Shown here piece by piece: positions 1-10,406 of a stretch of 43,712 nucleotides of DNA. A program made the position numbers and the translations under genes. Numbering within the stretch: the first letter of the stretch is position 1; the number at the start of each line of letters is the position of its first letter. Under the pieces are notes generated by a model. That model ran no database searches, had not been told where the DNA came from, and was given only the letters and a program-made list of their open reading frames with translations. Source of the DNA: Gammaproteobacteria bacterium (GTDB taxonomy: Bacteria; Pseudomonadota; Gammaproteobacteria; UBA9214); the NCBI GenBank assembly GCA_029860045.1, contig JAOUBY010000010.1, positions 1-43,712 of the forward strand, written 5' to 3'.

Positions 1-384
1 GGAAGCGGTTGCCGGAAGCCGCAAAGGCGCCAGGAAATAAAGCACTCCCTAATGCATCCCATAGACTAATTAGGGTTCTATGTATTTATAGCGAACTATC
101 TGATTACATGATTCTGTGCCCGGGAAGCAGGAGCAAAAGCTGATTTTTTCACCCGGCGGGGCTGGCTGAAGCAGCGCTGGAGGAGGTTGGTACGGGCGCA
201 ATCTCGACCTGCGTGCAAAAAGCGTAATACGTTGTATTATCTGAATAATTATACAGTTAATAGAGTATTGCGTATATTTCAATAGTACATGATTAATATG
301 TTTGGTGTGCTTTGAGACGGGATATCACGCGCTTCCACAGTCTTTGCCCGGTGACTCTTTACGCCTGGGCGCAAGGTTGTTTTT

Positions 385-1287
385 TCAATCCTGTTTACGC
401 TTGCGCGCACGAGGGTGTGCGGTGTCGTAGACCTGGGCCAGGTGCTGGAAGTCGAGGTGCGTGTAGATCTGGGTGGTGCTGATGTCGGCATGACCGAGCA
501 ATTCCTGCACCGCGCGCAGGTCGCCGCTGGACTCCAGCAGGTGGCTGGCAAATGAATGCCGCAGGGTGTGCGGGTGCAGGTCGCCGGGAATACCGCGCTT
601 GCGGGCGCGCTGTTTGACCCGTTGTTGCACTGCGCGTGCGCTGAGTCGCCGACCGCTGCGCCCGGTGAAGATGGCCGCTTCGTCGGCGGCGGCAGTACGC
701 ACCGCAAGCCAGTCTTGCAGTGCGCGAACAGCCTTGGCGCCGACCGGCACCACGCGGGTCTTGGCGCCCTTGCCGGTGACGCGTACCACCTGTTCGTTGT
801 AGTCGATGTCGCCGGTATCCAGCGAGACCAGCTCTCCCAGGCGCAGGCCGGAGGAGTACAGCAACTCCAGCATGGCGATATCGCGCAGGGTCAGCGGCTC
901 GCGATCGGTGACACCGACCAGTTGCGTAACGTCATCGACGTTGAGGGTATCCGGCAGGTGGCGTTCGGTGCGCGGTGCGTGCACATCCAGGCCCGGGTTG
1001 GTGGTGGCGGCCTGCTCGCGCAACAGGTAGTTGAAGAAGCTGCGCAGGGCCGACAGGCGGCGCTGGATGCTGCGTCCGCTCAGGCCGCGGCGATGTGCCT
1101 GGGCGGCATAATGGCGCACCTGGCGGGTATCGAGTTGTTGCCAGGATGACACGTCATTATCCTGGCACCACGCCCAGCATTCGAGCAGATCGCGTCGGTA
1201 GTGTTTGACTGTATTGGCTGACAGGCGCCGTTCGGTCTGCAGATGATGCAGGAAACGCTCGATCCAGTCTGCTGACTCAGCTGCCAC
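385..1287 (-). CDS. xerC: Tyrosine recombinase XerC
   Basis: 300-aa ORF with phage-integrase N-terminal domain and catalytic region (HTLRHSFASHLLESSGDLRAVQELLGHADISTTQIYTHLD); located after dapF-DUF484 as in many gammaproteobacteria. Confidence 0.96.
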   Translation of the reverse strand: MAAESADWIERFLHHLQTERRLSANTVKHYRRDLLECWAWCQDNDVSSWQQLDTRQVRHYAAQAHRRGLSGRSIQRRLSALRSFFNYLLREQAATTNPGLDVHAPRTERHLPDTLNVDDVTQLVGVTDREPLTLRDIAMLELLYSSGLRLGELVSLDTGDIDYNEQVVRVTGKGAKTRVVPVGAKAVRALQDWLAVRTAAADEAAIFTGRSGRRLSARAVQQRVKQRARKRGIPGDLHPHTLRHSFASHLLESSGDLRAVQELLGHADISTTQIYTHLDFQHLAQVYDTAHPRARKRKQD

Positions 1288-1300
1288 GGGGCAGGTCGGA

Positions 1301-2041
1301 TCAGTCGGAATCCGTGTCCGCAGGGGCCATGACCCCGATCTTCTTGGAGTGCAGTGCCAGCAACATGCCCAGCAGTTCGCCGAGATGGGTCAGGAACAGC
1401 GTGCCCATGCCCGGGTGGAAGTGGCTGGCATTCTGGCTGCCGATGGCGAGCAGGCCAAATGCGCATTTCTGGCCCAGCGGGACCAGCGCGGCGGATTCAA
1501 TTGCCTCGGACTGGTCACCGAACAGGTAGGTGAGCTGCGCGGGTTTGAAACGCCCGCACTGGGGTCGCGAGGACTTCAGAAATGATTCCAGGTGTTCGAG
1601 TTCAGGGGCTTCCGGGTTGAAGCTGTTGACGTCACATTCGCGGGCCAGCGGATCGGGGATGCCGGTCACGCGCAGGGTGACGGTATCGGCCTTGAATTCT
1701 CCCAGCAGGTTGTCGCGCAGGGTATCCAGCAGCTGTACCAGCGAGGTGGTGCTGATCAGCTCCAGCGTCAACTGGTGCATGCGCTCGTTGAGGCGGTTGT
1801 TGTCTCGCGCGACCTGTACCAGGTCCATGAGCTTGCGCTTGAGCTGGCTGTTCTGGTCACGCAGTATCTTGACCTGGTGTTCGACCAGCGAAACAGCTGG
1901 CCCGACACTGTGCGGGATCTCCAGGTCGGCCAGCAGGCTGGCGTTATTCTGGAAGAACTCCGGGTTTTCACGCAGGTAGTCTGCGACCGTCTTCTCATCC
2001 AGAGGCTGTGTCTCCGGGCGGGGCTGCTGTGATGACGTCAT
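1301..2041 (-). CDS. DUF484 family protein
   Basis: Protein from [31 protein letters not shown]..., typical DUF484 N-terminus; the ATG at 2041 overlaps the dapF stop (ATGA). The ORF-track start at 2176 is an upstream extension into dapF. Confidence 0.92.
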   Translation of the reverse strand: MTSSQQPRPETQPLDEKTVADYLRENPEFFQNNASLLADLEIPHSVGPAVSLVEHQVKILRDQNSQLKRKLMDLVQVARDNNRLNERMHQLTLELISTTSLVQLLDTLRDNLLGEFKADTVTLRVTGIPDPLARECDVNSFNPEAPELEHLESFLKSSRPQCGRFKPAQLTYLFGDQSEAIESAALVPLGQKCAFGLLAIGSQNASHFHPGMGTLFLTHLGELLGMLLALHSKKIGVMAPADTDSD

Positions 2042-2868
2042 AGCTCGATTCGTCCCTGGTAAACGGTGGTGGCGGGCCCGGTCATCATAACCGGGCTGCC
2101 AGGCCCGGACCAGCTTACCACAAGTTCGCCGCCGTTCAGGATTACCCGGACCGTGCTGTCCAGCTCGCCCCAGCACTGCCCGATAACGGCTGCGGCACAG
2201 GCGCCACTGCCGCAGGCCAGGGTTTCACCGGCGCCGCGTTCATGGACGCGCAGGCGCACCGTGTCGCGATCAATGATCTGCATGAAGCCGGCATTGACGC
2301 GCTCGGGAAAGCGCGCGTGGTTTTCGATGCGTGGGCCCCATTCGGCGACCGGTGCGGTGCTGGCATCGTCCACGCGCAGTACGGCATGCGGGTTGCCCAT
2401 TGATACCGCTCCGATCTCGATGCCCTGGTCGCCGAGATCGAGGGCATAACGGACGTCCTGCGCCGGGGCGATAAACGGAATCTCGGCGGGTACAAAGCGG
2501 GGTACGCCCATATCGACCGTGACCAGGCCGTCGTCATCACGCACCAGTTCCAGTGTGCCGTTCAGGGTTTCGACGCGTACCCGACGTTTGTCGGTCAGCC
2601 CGCGCTCGTTCACGAATTGCATGAAGCAGCGTGCCCCGTTGCCGCATTGCCCGACCTCGCCACCGTCCGCGTTGAATATGCGGTAGCGGAAGTCGCTATC
2701 CGGCCCGGTTGCTGCTTCCACCAGCAGCAACTGGTCGCAACCAATACCGAAATGCCGATCCGCCAGCATGCGCACCTGTGCCCGTGTCAACTCGACCGGC
2801 TGGCTGATGGCATCAATCACCACGAAATCGTTACCGAGCCCGTGCATCTTGGTGAATTCAAGGGTCAT
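2038..2868 (-). CDS. dapF: Diaminopimelate epimerase
   Basis: [20 protein letters not shown]..., both catalytic Cys motifs ([18 protein letters not shown]). Confidence 0.98.
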   Translation of the reverse strand: MTLEFTKMHGLGNDFVVIDAISQPVELTRAQVRMLADRHFGIGCDQLLLVEAATGPDSDFRYRIFNADGGEVGQCGNGARCFMQFVNERGLTDKRRVRVETLNGTLELVRDDDGLVTVDMGVPRFVPAEIPFIAPAQDVRYALDLGDQGIEIGAVSMGNPHAVLRVDDASTAPVAEWGPRIENHARFPERVNAGFMQIIDRDTVRLRVHERGAGETLACGSGACAAAVIGQCWGELDSTVRVILNGGELVVSWSGPGSPVMMTGPATTVYQGRIEL

Positions 2869-3009
2869 GGGCTACATCATGCCAGAGTTCGGCTGAAAAT
2901 GAAGTGAGCTACGTTGAAAGGAAAATGTTACTCATGCACACGGCCGCGAAGAATACACAAGATCTTTACACAGTGATGTGCTCTGCAGTCCCTGCACGGG
3001 GCCAGTCCG

Positions 3010-4017
3010 TTAATAGGTGCCCCCGAGCGAGGCCTCCAGCCTGATTTCGATGCCCGGTGTGGCATCGAAATCGTCTTCATCCCGGAACGCGAGCTGGGGA
3101 TTGACCTCGTAGAAGAGCCACTTGCGCCAGATGCGTTGCCGGTAACGAACCCGCAGGGTGGTGCTTTCCAGGTGAAAGTCCGGCCGGCTGTTGAATACAT
3201 TGAACCACTGGTAATCGATGCCCGCACGGCTTTTCAGTCGTTGCGTCAGGGTTGGTGTGACTGCCAGCTGGAACCCTTCCTCATCGAAGTCCTGCTCATT
3301 CCAGCGCAGGTCGGTGGTGGCGCGAACAAACAGGTCTTCCCTGAGCAGTCGCTCGAAATCGAAACGGGTGCGTGACTCCCAGCCGAGGTCGGCATACCAG
3401 CGTACCTGCTCGGTGAAACGCATCTGCCAGGTGTCAAAGGCCCATGTCCTTCTATAGCGCGGGCCAATGAAAAAATCGATCGCGTGATCGTCACCGCTCT
3501 TGAGGCCGGCGGTGAGACTGAGATTGAGTTTGTCCCTGGCGCGCAGGAAGTATTGCAGGCCGACCGCCGTGGTATCGTTCCGGGCTGTCCCGGCATCGGA
3601 AAACGTTTCCTGGTCCAGGATGCTTTCCTCATCTTCGCTGGTATCAGCGATAACCAGCCGCAGTTTCTTGCTGAGCCGTGGTAGCCAGAGCCTGGCATTG
3701 ATCCTGAGCCGTGTCTCGGCCGGCTCGCCTTCTTCAATAAAAATACTCGGGGTCAGGCGGATGCGCGAACGGGCTTCCTCGGCAACGTAGCGCTCGTCAC
3801 CGAAAAACGCGTCGAACCACCTGGCGGCATCATTGACCGATCGACTCATGGCCTCCTGTGCCAGGTCGACGCCGGTGGGTTCGGTCGGTTCGAGGTGCAG
3901 GTCCGGTGCGGGAGTTTCTGCCCACAACGTGTCCGGTAACCAGCAGAAGACCAGGGCAGACAGGAAGATCACCAGCGCGGCAATCGACGGTTGATGATGT
4001 CTGTCCCTGTTGCTCAT
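3010..4017 (-). CDS. Hypothetical secreted, probably outer-membrane beta-barrel-like protein
   Basis: 335-aa ORF with N-terminal signal peptide-like segment (ALVIFLSALVFCWLPDTLWAE), alternating amphipathic strands and an aromatic-ending C-terminus; lies between lysA and dapF. Confidence 0.75.
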   Translation of the reverse strand: MSNRDRHHQPSIAALVIFLSALVFCWLPDTLWAETPAPDLHLEPTEPTGVDLAQEAMSRSVNDAARWFDAFFGDERYVAEEARSRIRLTPSIFIEEGEPAETRLRINARLWLPRLSKKLRLVIADTSEDEESILDQETFSDAGTARNDTTAVGLQYFLRARDKLNLSLTAGLKSGDDHAIDFFIGPRYRRTWAFDTWQMRFTEQVRWYADLGWESRTRFDFERLLREDLFVRATTDLRWNEQDFDEEGFQLAVTPTLTQRLKSRAGIDYQWFNVFNSRPDFHLESTTLRVRYRQRIWRKWLFYEVNPQLAFRDEDDFDATPGIEIRLEASLGGTY

Positions 4018-4032
4018 TGCGCGGAAGGGTGG

Positions 4033-5283
4033 TTACCCGGGCAGCAGGTGCTCACCGCGGGTCAGGTCTTCGATAGTTTCGCGGTCGCGGATGATATGAA
4101 CCCGGTCGCCGTCCACCATTATCTCCGCAGCACGCGGCCGCGAGTTGTAGTTGGAGCTCATGGTAAAGCCATAGGCACCCGCGGAGCGCACGGCAAGCAG
4201 CTCGCCCTCGATGACATTGAGCACGCGGTTTTTACCGAGAAAATCACCGGTCTCGCATACCGGGCCGACAATGTCGTAGACCTGTGCGTCTCCGGCGTGC
4301 GGTTCAAGCGGAACGATATCGTGCCAGGCGTCATACAGGGCCGGGCGCTGCAGGTCATTCATCGCAGCATCCACGATGGCAAAATTTTTGTGTGCCGTGT
4401 GCTTCAGGTATTCCACGCGGGTGAGCAGCACGCCGGCATTGCCGGCAATTGCGCGGCCCGGTTCCAGCAGCAGTTCCAGTGAGCGGTCGGATAACTGCTC
4501 TAGCAGCGCATGTACATAGGTGTCAGGCGGCGGCGGCGCATCACTCTCCTTGTAGGCAATACCCAGGCCACCGCCAAGGTCGATGTGTCGCAGGCTGATG
4601 CCGGCCTCCTGCAGGCGGTCAACCAGTTCGAGCACGCGTGCCAGCGCATCGACGAACGGTTCCACCGTGGTCAGTTGCGAGCCGATGTGGCAGTCGATCC
4701 CGGTGACTTGCAGGTGCGGCAGTTCGGCAGCCGCCCGGAAGGCGTCAAGCGCGGTGTCCACGGCAATGCCGAACTTGTTGTCGCGCAGTCCGGTGGAGAT
4801 GTAGGGATGTGTCTTTGCGTCGACGTCCGGGTTCACGCGCAGTGATACCGGGGCGCGTAGTCCGAGCGCGCCGGCGACATCGTTAAGTCGCCGGAGTTCT
4901 GATTCGGATTCCACGTTGAAGCAGCGGATGCCGGCCTCCAGTGCCACGCGCATTTCATCAGAGCGCTTGCCGACCCCGGAGAACACCACGCGCGAGGGGT
5001 CACCCCCGGCCAGCAGCACGCGCTGCAGCTCACCGACCGAGACGATGTCGAAACCGGAACCGAGCCTTGCCAGTATTTGCAGGATGGCCAGACTGGAATT
5101 GGCCTTGACGGCGTAACAGACCAGGTGTGGCTGTTGCGCGAGTGCCTCGTCGAAGACGCGCCAGTGGCGTTCAATAGTGGCACGCGAATACACGTAACAG
5201 GGGGTGCCGAATTTTGCAGCGATCCCGGCGAGCGCAACGTCCTCCCCGTACAGGCGGCCGTCCCGGTAGTTGAAGTGATCCAT
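4033..5283 (-). CDS. lysA: Diaminopimelate decarboxylase
   Basis: 416-aa ORF with PLP-binding (CYAVKANSSLAIL) and HIGSQ, GGGLGIAY motifs. Confidence 0.98.
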   Translation of the reverse strand: MDHFNYRDGRLYGEDVALAGIAAKFGTPCYVYSRATIERHWRVFDEALAQQPHLVCYAVKANSSLAILQILARLGSGFDIVSVGELQRVLLAGGDPSRVVFSGVGKRSDEMRVALEAGIRCFNVESESELRRLNDVAGALGLRAPVSLRVNPDVDAKTHPYISTGLRDNKFGIAVDTALDAFRAAAELPHLQVTGIDCHIGSQLTTVEPFVDALARVLELVDRLQEAGISLRHIDLGGGLGIAYKESDAPPPPDTYVHALLEQLSDRSLELLLEPGRAIAGNAGVLLTRVEYLKHTAHKNFAIVDAAMNDLQRPALYDAWHDIVPLEPHAGDAQVYDIVGPVCETGDFLGKNRVLNVIEGELLAVRSAGAYGFTMSSNYNSRPRAAEIMVDGDRVHIIRDRETIEDLTRGEHLLPG

Positions 5284-5289
5284 GGCGGC

Positions 5290-5424
5290 TCAGCGATCCT
5301 GTTGTTCTGGCGGGTCCGGTTGCGGCGGCGAGGGCAGGTACAACTCGCCACTCTGACCGCAGGCGGCCAGTACGACACACAGGCCGATCAGGATCGGCAG
5401 GATGTTCAGATTGCGGGTAGGCAT
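5290..5424 (-). CDS. lptM: Small lipoprotein LptM (YifL)-like, 44 aa
   Basis: Translated by eye: MPTRNLNILPILIGLCVVLAACGQSGELYLPSPPQPDPPEQQDR; lipobox LAAC followed by GxxGxLYxP as in LptM; adjacent to lysA/dapF. Not in the supplied ORF track (too short). Confidence 0.85.
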   Translation of the reverse strand: MPTRNLNILPILIGLCVVLAACGQSGELYLPSPPQPDPPEQQDR

Positions 5425-5536
5425 GACAGTATCCTGTTAACAGGCAGCCAGTATACGTGGGCTGCCGCGCAAACCCAATGTACCTGGCAGGACTGCCGGG
5501 TGAAATAGGCACGGGTCCTGATGCATACTGGCGGGC

Positions 5537-6214
5537 ATGGATATGCCCTTGCTTAATGCCGTCGAGATCAACCCGCCGGGTACACCGAATGCCTGCATCA
5601 TCTGGTTGCACGGGCTTGGCGCCGACGGACATGATTTTGAGCCGCTGATTCCGCAGCTGGACATTGTCCGGGAGTACGGAGTGCGCGTGGTGCTGCCGCA
5701 TGCACCGCGCCGCCCGGTGACAATCAATGGTGGCATGGTGATGCCGGCCTGGTATGACATCCTGGCGCCCGATTTTCGGCGCGGCGAGGATGACGCTGGC
5801 ATCCGGCAGTCACAGCAGCGCTTGCATGCATTGATCGAACGCGAGATTGCTGCGGGTATTGCGCCACAGCGAATTATTCTTGCCGGTTTTTCCCAGGGCG
5901 GCGCCATTGTGCTGCATACCGGTTTGCGTTATCCGCAGCCGCTGGGTGGCATCCTGGCGCTGTCTTGCTACCTGCCATTGAATGAATCGCTGGCCACCGA
6001 GGCAGCTGCCGCCAACGCACAGATCGCGCTGATGATGGCGCATGGTAGCGCCGACCCCGTGGTGCCGCTGGCACTGGCGGAGCAATCGCGCGACCTGTTA
6101 CGCGAGCAGGGTTATGCAGTGGAGTGGCACAGCTATCCCATGCAGCATGCGCTCTGTGCCGAGGAAATGCGGGATATGCGTGCGTGGCTGGTGTCGCGCC
6201 TGGCAGAAGGCTAG
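5537..6214 (+). CDS. Alpha/beta hydrolase, phospholipase/carboxylesterase family
   Basis: WLHGLGADGHDFEPL, GFSQGGAIVLHTGLRY (GxSxG), terminal SYPMQHALCAEEM. Confidence 0.95.
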   Translation: MDMPLLNAVEINPPGTPNACIIWLHGLGADGHDFEPLIPQLDIVREYGVRVVLPHAPRRPVTINGGMVMPAWYDILAPDFRRGEDDAGIRQSQQRLHALIEREIAAGIAPQRIILAGFSQGGAIVLHTGLRYPQPLGGILALSCYLPLNESLATEAAAANAQIALMMAHGSADPVVPLALAEQSRDLLREQGYAVEWHSYPMQHALCAEEMRDMRAWLVSRLAEG

Positions 6215-7029
6215 ATCGCGATCGAGCGTCCGCTGTCGTTGATGCGTGCTTCTGCCAGCGCTGACTCGGCGCGCTCCAGCAGGTCGGCAGAAGAATCGTT
6301 TTTCTGGCACTGGGTAATGCCGTAGCAGGCCTGCAGACTGTCATCTGAAGACGCATTCAGGTGTTCCACGTGTTCATCCAGCTTTTCCACCAGTTGCAGT
6401 GCAGCATCCTGGGTAGTTTCCTGCAGGATCAGGATGAAGTCGTGGGCGTCGTTGCAACCCACCAGGTCAGCCCAGCGTGTCTGGTCCTTGAGCACCGCGA
6501 CGGCGCGTTGCAGCGCCTGGTCACGTGCGGATTCGGGCTCGCTGCTGATACCCATGGTGACGATTGACAGCGGGCTGTTATAGCGTCGGCTGCGTGCCAC
6601 CAGTGGTTCCATCGAAACGAGGATGCCATTACGGCTGAGCAGGCTGGGCAGGTGTCCGTCACGGATGGACTGCTCGCTGAGTTCGCCGGCCAGTGCATCA
6701 CATGACTTGCGCAGGCGTATCTGTTCGGTGATGTCGGTGTAAAACCGGGCCATGCTACCCGGTGCGTCATCAATGGTAACCGTCTCTACCGTCAACCAGC
6801 GTTCGTCGCCTTCTGCCGTGATCCAGTGGATTACCGTGCCGCTTCCAAGCAGCGGCGCAATCAGGTCGTCGGGTTGCGCACTGCCCGTTATATTTTCCGC
6901 GCTGGTACCCACCAGTGTGGCAAAGGCACTGTTGCAGGCGCGTATCCGTCCATCACTGGCTTGTAGCAGCATGGCCACAGGGCAGCTATCCAGCAGGGTC
7001 AGGGCTTCGTTCAGGACAATGTCTTTCAT
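6211..7029 (-). CDS. PAS domain plus degenerate GGDEF-like domain protein
   Basis: N-terminal PAS features (LLDSCPVAMLLQASDGRIRACNSAFATLVG), C-terminal diguanylate-cyclase-like fold (SRNGILVSMEPLVARSRRYNSPLSIVTMGIS) with GGDEF replaced by CNDAHDF. Confidence 0.8.
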   Translation of the reverse strand: MKDIVLNEALTLLDSCPVAMLLQASDGRIRACNSAFATLVGTSAENITGSAQPDDLIAPLLGSGTVIHWITAEGDERWLTVETVTIDDAPGSMARFYTDITEQIRLRKSCDALAGELSEQSIRDGHLPSLLSRNGILVSMEPLVARSRRYNSPLSIVTMGISSEPESARDQALQRAVAVLKDQTRWADLVGCNDAHDFILILQETTQDAALQLVEKLDEHVEHLNASSDDSLQACYGITQCQKNDSSADLLERAESALAEARINDSGRSIAI

Positions 7030-7053
7030 GATGTTAACCGGCCTGGCAGTTCA

Positions 7054-8448
7054 TTAACGGGTCAGTCGCTGCCGAGCTGCAGCTATTGCTGCTGTCACCT
7101 GCGCTGGTGCTGTGCCGCCCGCGTGGTTGCGTGCCGCCATGGAGCCCGTCAGTGACAGTACCTCGAAGACATCGGCCTCAATCGAGCCGGAGAACGTTTG
7201 TAATTGCTCAAGGGTCATTTCGGAAAGGTCCTTGCCCTCGTCGATACCGAAGCGTACCGCGCGCCCGACAATTTCATGCGCATCACGGAACGCGATGCCC
7301 TTGCGCACCAGGTAGTCAGCCAGGTCTGTGGCTGTGGAAAAACCCTGCTGTGCGGCGGCCGCCATGGCAGTGTGGTTGACCTCGATGGCCGGGACCATGT
7401 CGGCGAACACCCGCAATGAGCCGGCCAGCGTGTCAACGCTGTCGAACAGGGGCTCCTTGTCCTCCTGGTTGTCCTTGTTATAGGCCAGTGGCTGACCCTT
7501 CATCAGCATCAGCAAGCTGATCAGGTGACCGGTGACCCGTCCGCTCTTGCCGCGTACCAGTTCCGGCACGTCCGGGTTTTTCTTTTGTGGCATGATGCTG
7601 GAGCCAGTGCAGAAGCGGTCCGGCAGTTCAATAAAGTTGAACTGTGCCGATGACCAGAGTATCAGTTCCTCGGAAAAGCGTGACAGGTGCATCATGATCA
7701 GCGACGCCGCTGCGCAGAATTCAATCACGAAGTCGCGGTCGCTAACGGCGTCCAGCGAGTTGCCGGCCGGTGCATCGAAGCCCAGCAGTTGCGCACTGTA
7801 TGCACGGTCTATCGGGAAACTGGTGCCGGCCAGCGCAGCTGCGCCCAGCGGCATGACATTGACCCGTTTGCGGCAGTCCAGCAGGCGTTCATGATCGCGT
7901 GCCAGCATCGCCTCCCAGGCCAGCATGTGATGCCCGAAGCTGATCGGCATGGCCACCTGCAGGTGAGTGAAGCCCGGCATGATGGTATCGGCCTCGCGCT
8001 CGGCGACGTCGACCAGCGCCGTTTGCAGCCGGTGCAGGACCGTGCAGAGTGCATCGATTTCATCGCGCAGGTAGAGGCGCAGGTCGGTGGCGACCTGGTC
8101 GTTACGCGAACGTCCGGTGTGCAGTTTCTTGCCGGTCTCGCCGACACGCTCGATCAGGCGCGCCTCGATGTTCATGTGGATGTCTTCCAGCGCCACCGAC
8201 CAGTCAAATTCGCCGCGCTCGATTTCGGCCTGGATATCCTCCAGCCCGGCGCTGATGGTGCCGGCCTCGTCAGCGCTGATGATGCCGACATGGGCGAGCA
8301 TGCGGGCGTGTGCGATCGAGCCCGCGATGTCCTGGCGATACAGGCGATGGTCAAAGCGGATAGAGGCAGTGAATTCCTCGACGAAGGCGTCGGTGGACTC
8401 GGTAAAACGTCCACCCCAGGGTTTCGCTGCAGGTTTGCTGTCGGTCAT
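7054..8448 (-). CDS. argH: Argininosuccinate lyase
   Basis: 464 aa, signature [16 protein letters not shown]. Confidence 0.98.
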   Translation of the reverse strand: MTDSKPAAKPWGGRFTESTDAFVEEFTASIRFDHRLYRQDIAGSIAHARMLAHVGIISADEAGTISAGLEDIQAEIERGEFDWSVALEDIHMNIEARLIERVGETGKKLHTGRSRNDQVATDLRLYLRDEIDALCTVLHRLQTALVDVAEREADTIMPGFTHLQVAMPISFGHHMLAWEAMLARDHERLLDCRKRVNVMPLGAAALAGTSFPIDRAYSAQLLGFDAPAGNSLDAVSDRDFVIEFCAAASLIMMHLSRFSEELILWSSAQFNFIELPDRFCTGSSIMPQKKNPDVPELVRGKSGRVTGHLISLLMLMKGQPLAYNKDNQEDKEPLFDSVDTLAGSLRVFADMVPAIEVNHTAMAAAAQQGFSTATDLADYLVRKGIAFRDAHEIVGRAVRFGIDEGKDLSEMTLEQLQTFSGSIEADVFEVLSLTGSMAARNHAGGTAPAQVTAAIAAARQRLTR

Positions 8449-8591
8449 GGTCAGGTCGGGCCGTTCAAAGTGCGTGCAGTATATCGAATCCCCGCCGGGA
8501 ATGCGTTTGCAGGATGTGAATACGGTAACAGACTACTATAGAAATGGTCGCGATACTTGCAAGTCCCTAATACAGGAATGAAACTCGCATT

Positions 8592-9668
8592 ATGAGCAAC
8601 ACCGCGAAATCACGGCAGCAAGGCATCGAGTCGCTGGAGCAGTTCTTCCTGCCCAGCTTCTGTGAGGTGCGCATGGTGTTTGCGGTAGTGGTCATTGCCG
8701 AGCTGCTGGCCTTTATGCTGACGCTGGTCAGTCCCGGCGTCATCGAGGACCCCTGGGGCAACCTCGGCCTGATCTCGGTGTTCATGCAGTGGATTGCGCT
8801 GACCAGCGCGGTGGTACTGTGTATTGGCCGACCGCTGCTGTCGCGCCTTGGCAATGCGGCTGCGGCCATCGTCAGCTACCTGCTGGTGCTGGTGGTGACC
8901 GCCGTGGTCAGCGAGCTGGCGTTCTGGCTGATGCAGCGCAGCACGCTCTTCCCGAACCTGTCAGAAGGTGATCATGCCATCTTCCTGCTTCGTAGCCTGA
9001 CCATCAGCACCGTGGTGGCGGCCATCGTGCTGCGTTACCTGTATGTGCAATTCCAGTGGCGCCAGAAACTCAAGGCAGAGGCGACGGCGCGTATCCAGGC
9101 ATTGCAGGCACGTATCCGCCCGCACTTCCTGTTCAACAGCATGAATACCATTGCGGCGCTGACGCGTTCGGATCCCGCGACCGCCGAGTCGGCCATCGAG
9201 GACCTGTCAGACCTGTTCCGTGCCTCGCTGAACAGTGCGCCCGGGCAAACCACGCTCGGTGATGAGCTCACGCTGGCGCGTCGCTATCTGAACATCGAGT
9301 CCCTGCGCCTCGGCGAACGCCTGGCCGTGAACTGGGACATGGACAATGTTTCCCTGCAACAGGCGGTACCACCACTGATCCTGCAACCCTTGCTGGAAAA
9401 TGCCATCTACCACGGTATCGAGCCACTGCCTGCAGGGGGGTGTATCACGGTCAGCGGCAGGGCGGATGACAAGGGCCTGACAATCACCATCAGCAACCCG
9501 GTCGCAGCGGGTGGAGTGCGCTCGCAGCACGAGGGCAATCACATCGCCCAGGAAAATATCCGTCAGCGCCTGCAAATTGAATTCGGCAACCGGGCCGGGC
9601 TGGAAAACCGCCAGCACGACGGCATGCATGCTGTGGTGCTGACGATACCGGCGACGGGTGTGACATGA
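8592..9668 (+). CDS. algZ: LytS/AlgZ (FimS)-type sensor histidine kinase
   Basis: His_kinase motif LQARIRPHFLFNSMNTIAAL, PLLENAIYHGIE; argH-algZ-algR-hemCD order as in Pseudomonas. Confidence 0.88.
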   Translation: MSNTAKSRQQGIESLEQFFLPSFCEVRMVFAVVVIAELLAFMLTLVSPGVIEDPWGNLGLISVFMQWIALTSAVVLCIGRPLLSRLGNAAAAIVSYLLVLVVTAVVSELAFWLMQRSTLFPNLSEGDHAIFLLRSLTISTVVAAIVLRYLYVQFQWRQKLKAEATARIQALQARIRPHFLFNSMNTIAALTRSDPATAESAIEDLSDLFRASLNSAPGQTTLGDELTLARRYLNIESLRLGERLAVNWDMDNVSLQQAVPPLILQPLLENAIYHGIEPLPAGGCITVSGRADDKGLTITISNPVAAGGVRSQHEGNHIAQENIRQRLQIEFGNRAGLENRQHDGMHAVVLTIPATGVT

Positions 9669-10399
9669 AAATCCTGATCGTTGATGACGAGGCGCTGGCG
9701 CGTGACCGTCTGCGTCAGCTGGTGGACGAGATCGACGGCTGCACGGTGTGCGCCGAGGCCGTCAACGGCGACGATGCGCTGGAGTGCGTCGCACAATACC
9801 AGCCGGATGTGCTGTTGCTCGATATCCGTATGCCCGGTATGGATGGCCTGGAGGCGGCGCGTCACCTGCAGGCACTGGAGCATCCGCCGGCGATCATCTT
9901 TACCACGGCCTACAATGACTACGCCCTGCAGGCCTTTGAGGCGCATGCCGTGGATTACCTGATGAAGCCGGTGCGCAGCGAGCGCCTTGCCGAGGCATTG
10001 CAGCATGCGCGCCGCCTGACGCGAGTGCAGGCAGCTGCCCTGCAGGAGGCCGATGTTGAAGGTGCAGTGCGGGAACGCATCTGTGTCAATGTGCGCGGCA
10101 GCCTGCAGCTGATCCCGGTTACTGAAATCCGTTATTTTCTGGCAGACCAGAAATACGTCACCGTGTGCGCTGCCGATGGCAAGCTGCTGACCGAGGAGAC
10201 CCTGAAGTTGCTGGAGCAGGAATTTGCCGACCGGTTCGTGCGCATTCATCGCAATGCGCTGGTCGCCCGGCAATACATCACCGGTATCGACAAGGACGAG
10301 GAGGGCCATGCGCGGGTCGTGCTGGCCGGGACTGACGACACGCTGGAAATCAGCCGCCGTCACCTCGCGGACATCCGCAAGCTGGTACGGGCGCTGTAG
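9665..10399 (+). CDS. algR: LytTR-family response regulator, AlgR-like
   Basis: Receiver MKILIVDDEALARDRLRQLV...DIRMPGMDGLEAA, C-terminal LytTR domain. Confidence 0.93.
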   Translation: MKILIVDDEALARDRLRQLVDEIDGCTVCAEAVNGDDALECVAQYQPDVLLLDIRMPGMDGLEAARHLQALEHPPAIIFTTAYNDYALQAFEAHAVDYLMKPVRSERLAEALQHARRLTRVQAAALQEADVEGAVRERICVNVRGSLQLIPVTEIRYFLADQKYVTVCAADGKLLTEETLKLLEQEFADRFVRIHRNALVARQYITGIDKDEEGHARVVLAGTDDTLEISRRHLADIRKLVRAL

Positions 10400-10406
10400 T
10401 TACCAG

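Noticed and set aside
70-282. 70-aa - strand ORF at the left edge
   Set aside because: AT-rich, low-complexity translation, no RBS or family; probably intergenic
2042-2176. N-terminal extension of the DUF484 ORF
   Set aside because: Overlaps the dapF coding sequence; the DUF484 start with ATGA coupling is at 2041
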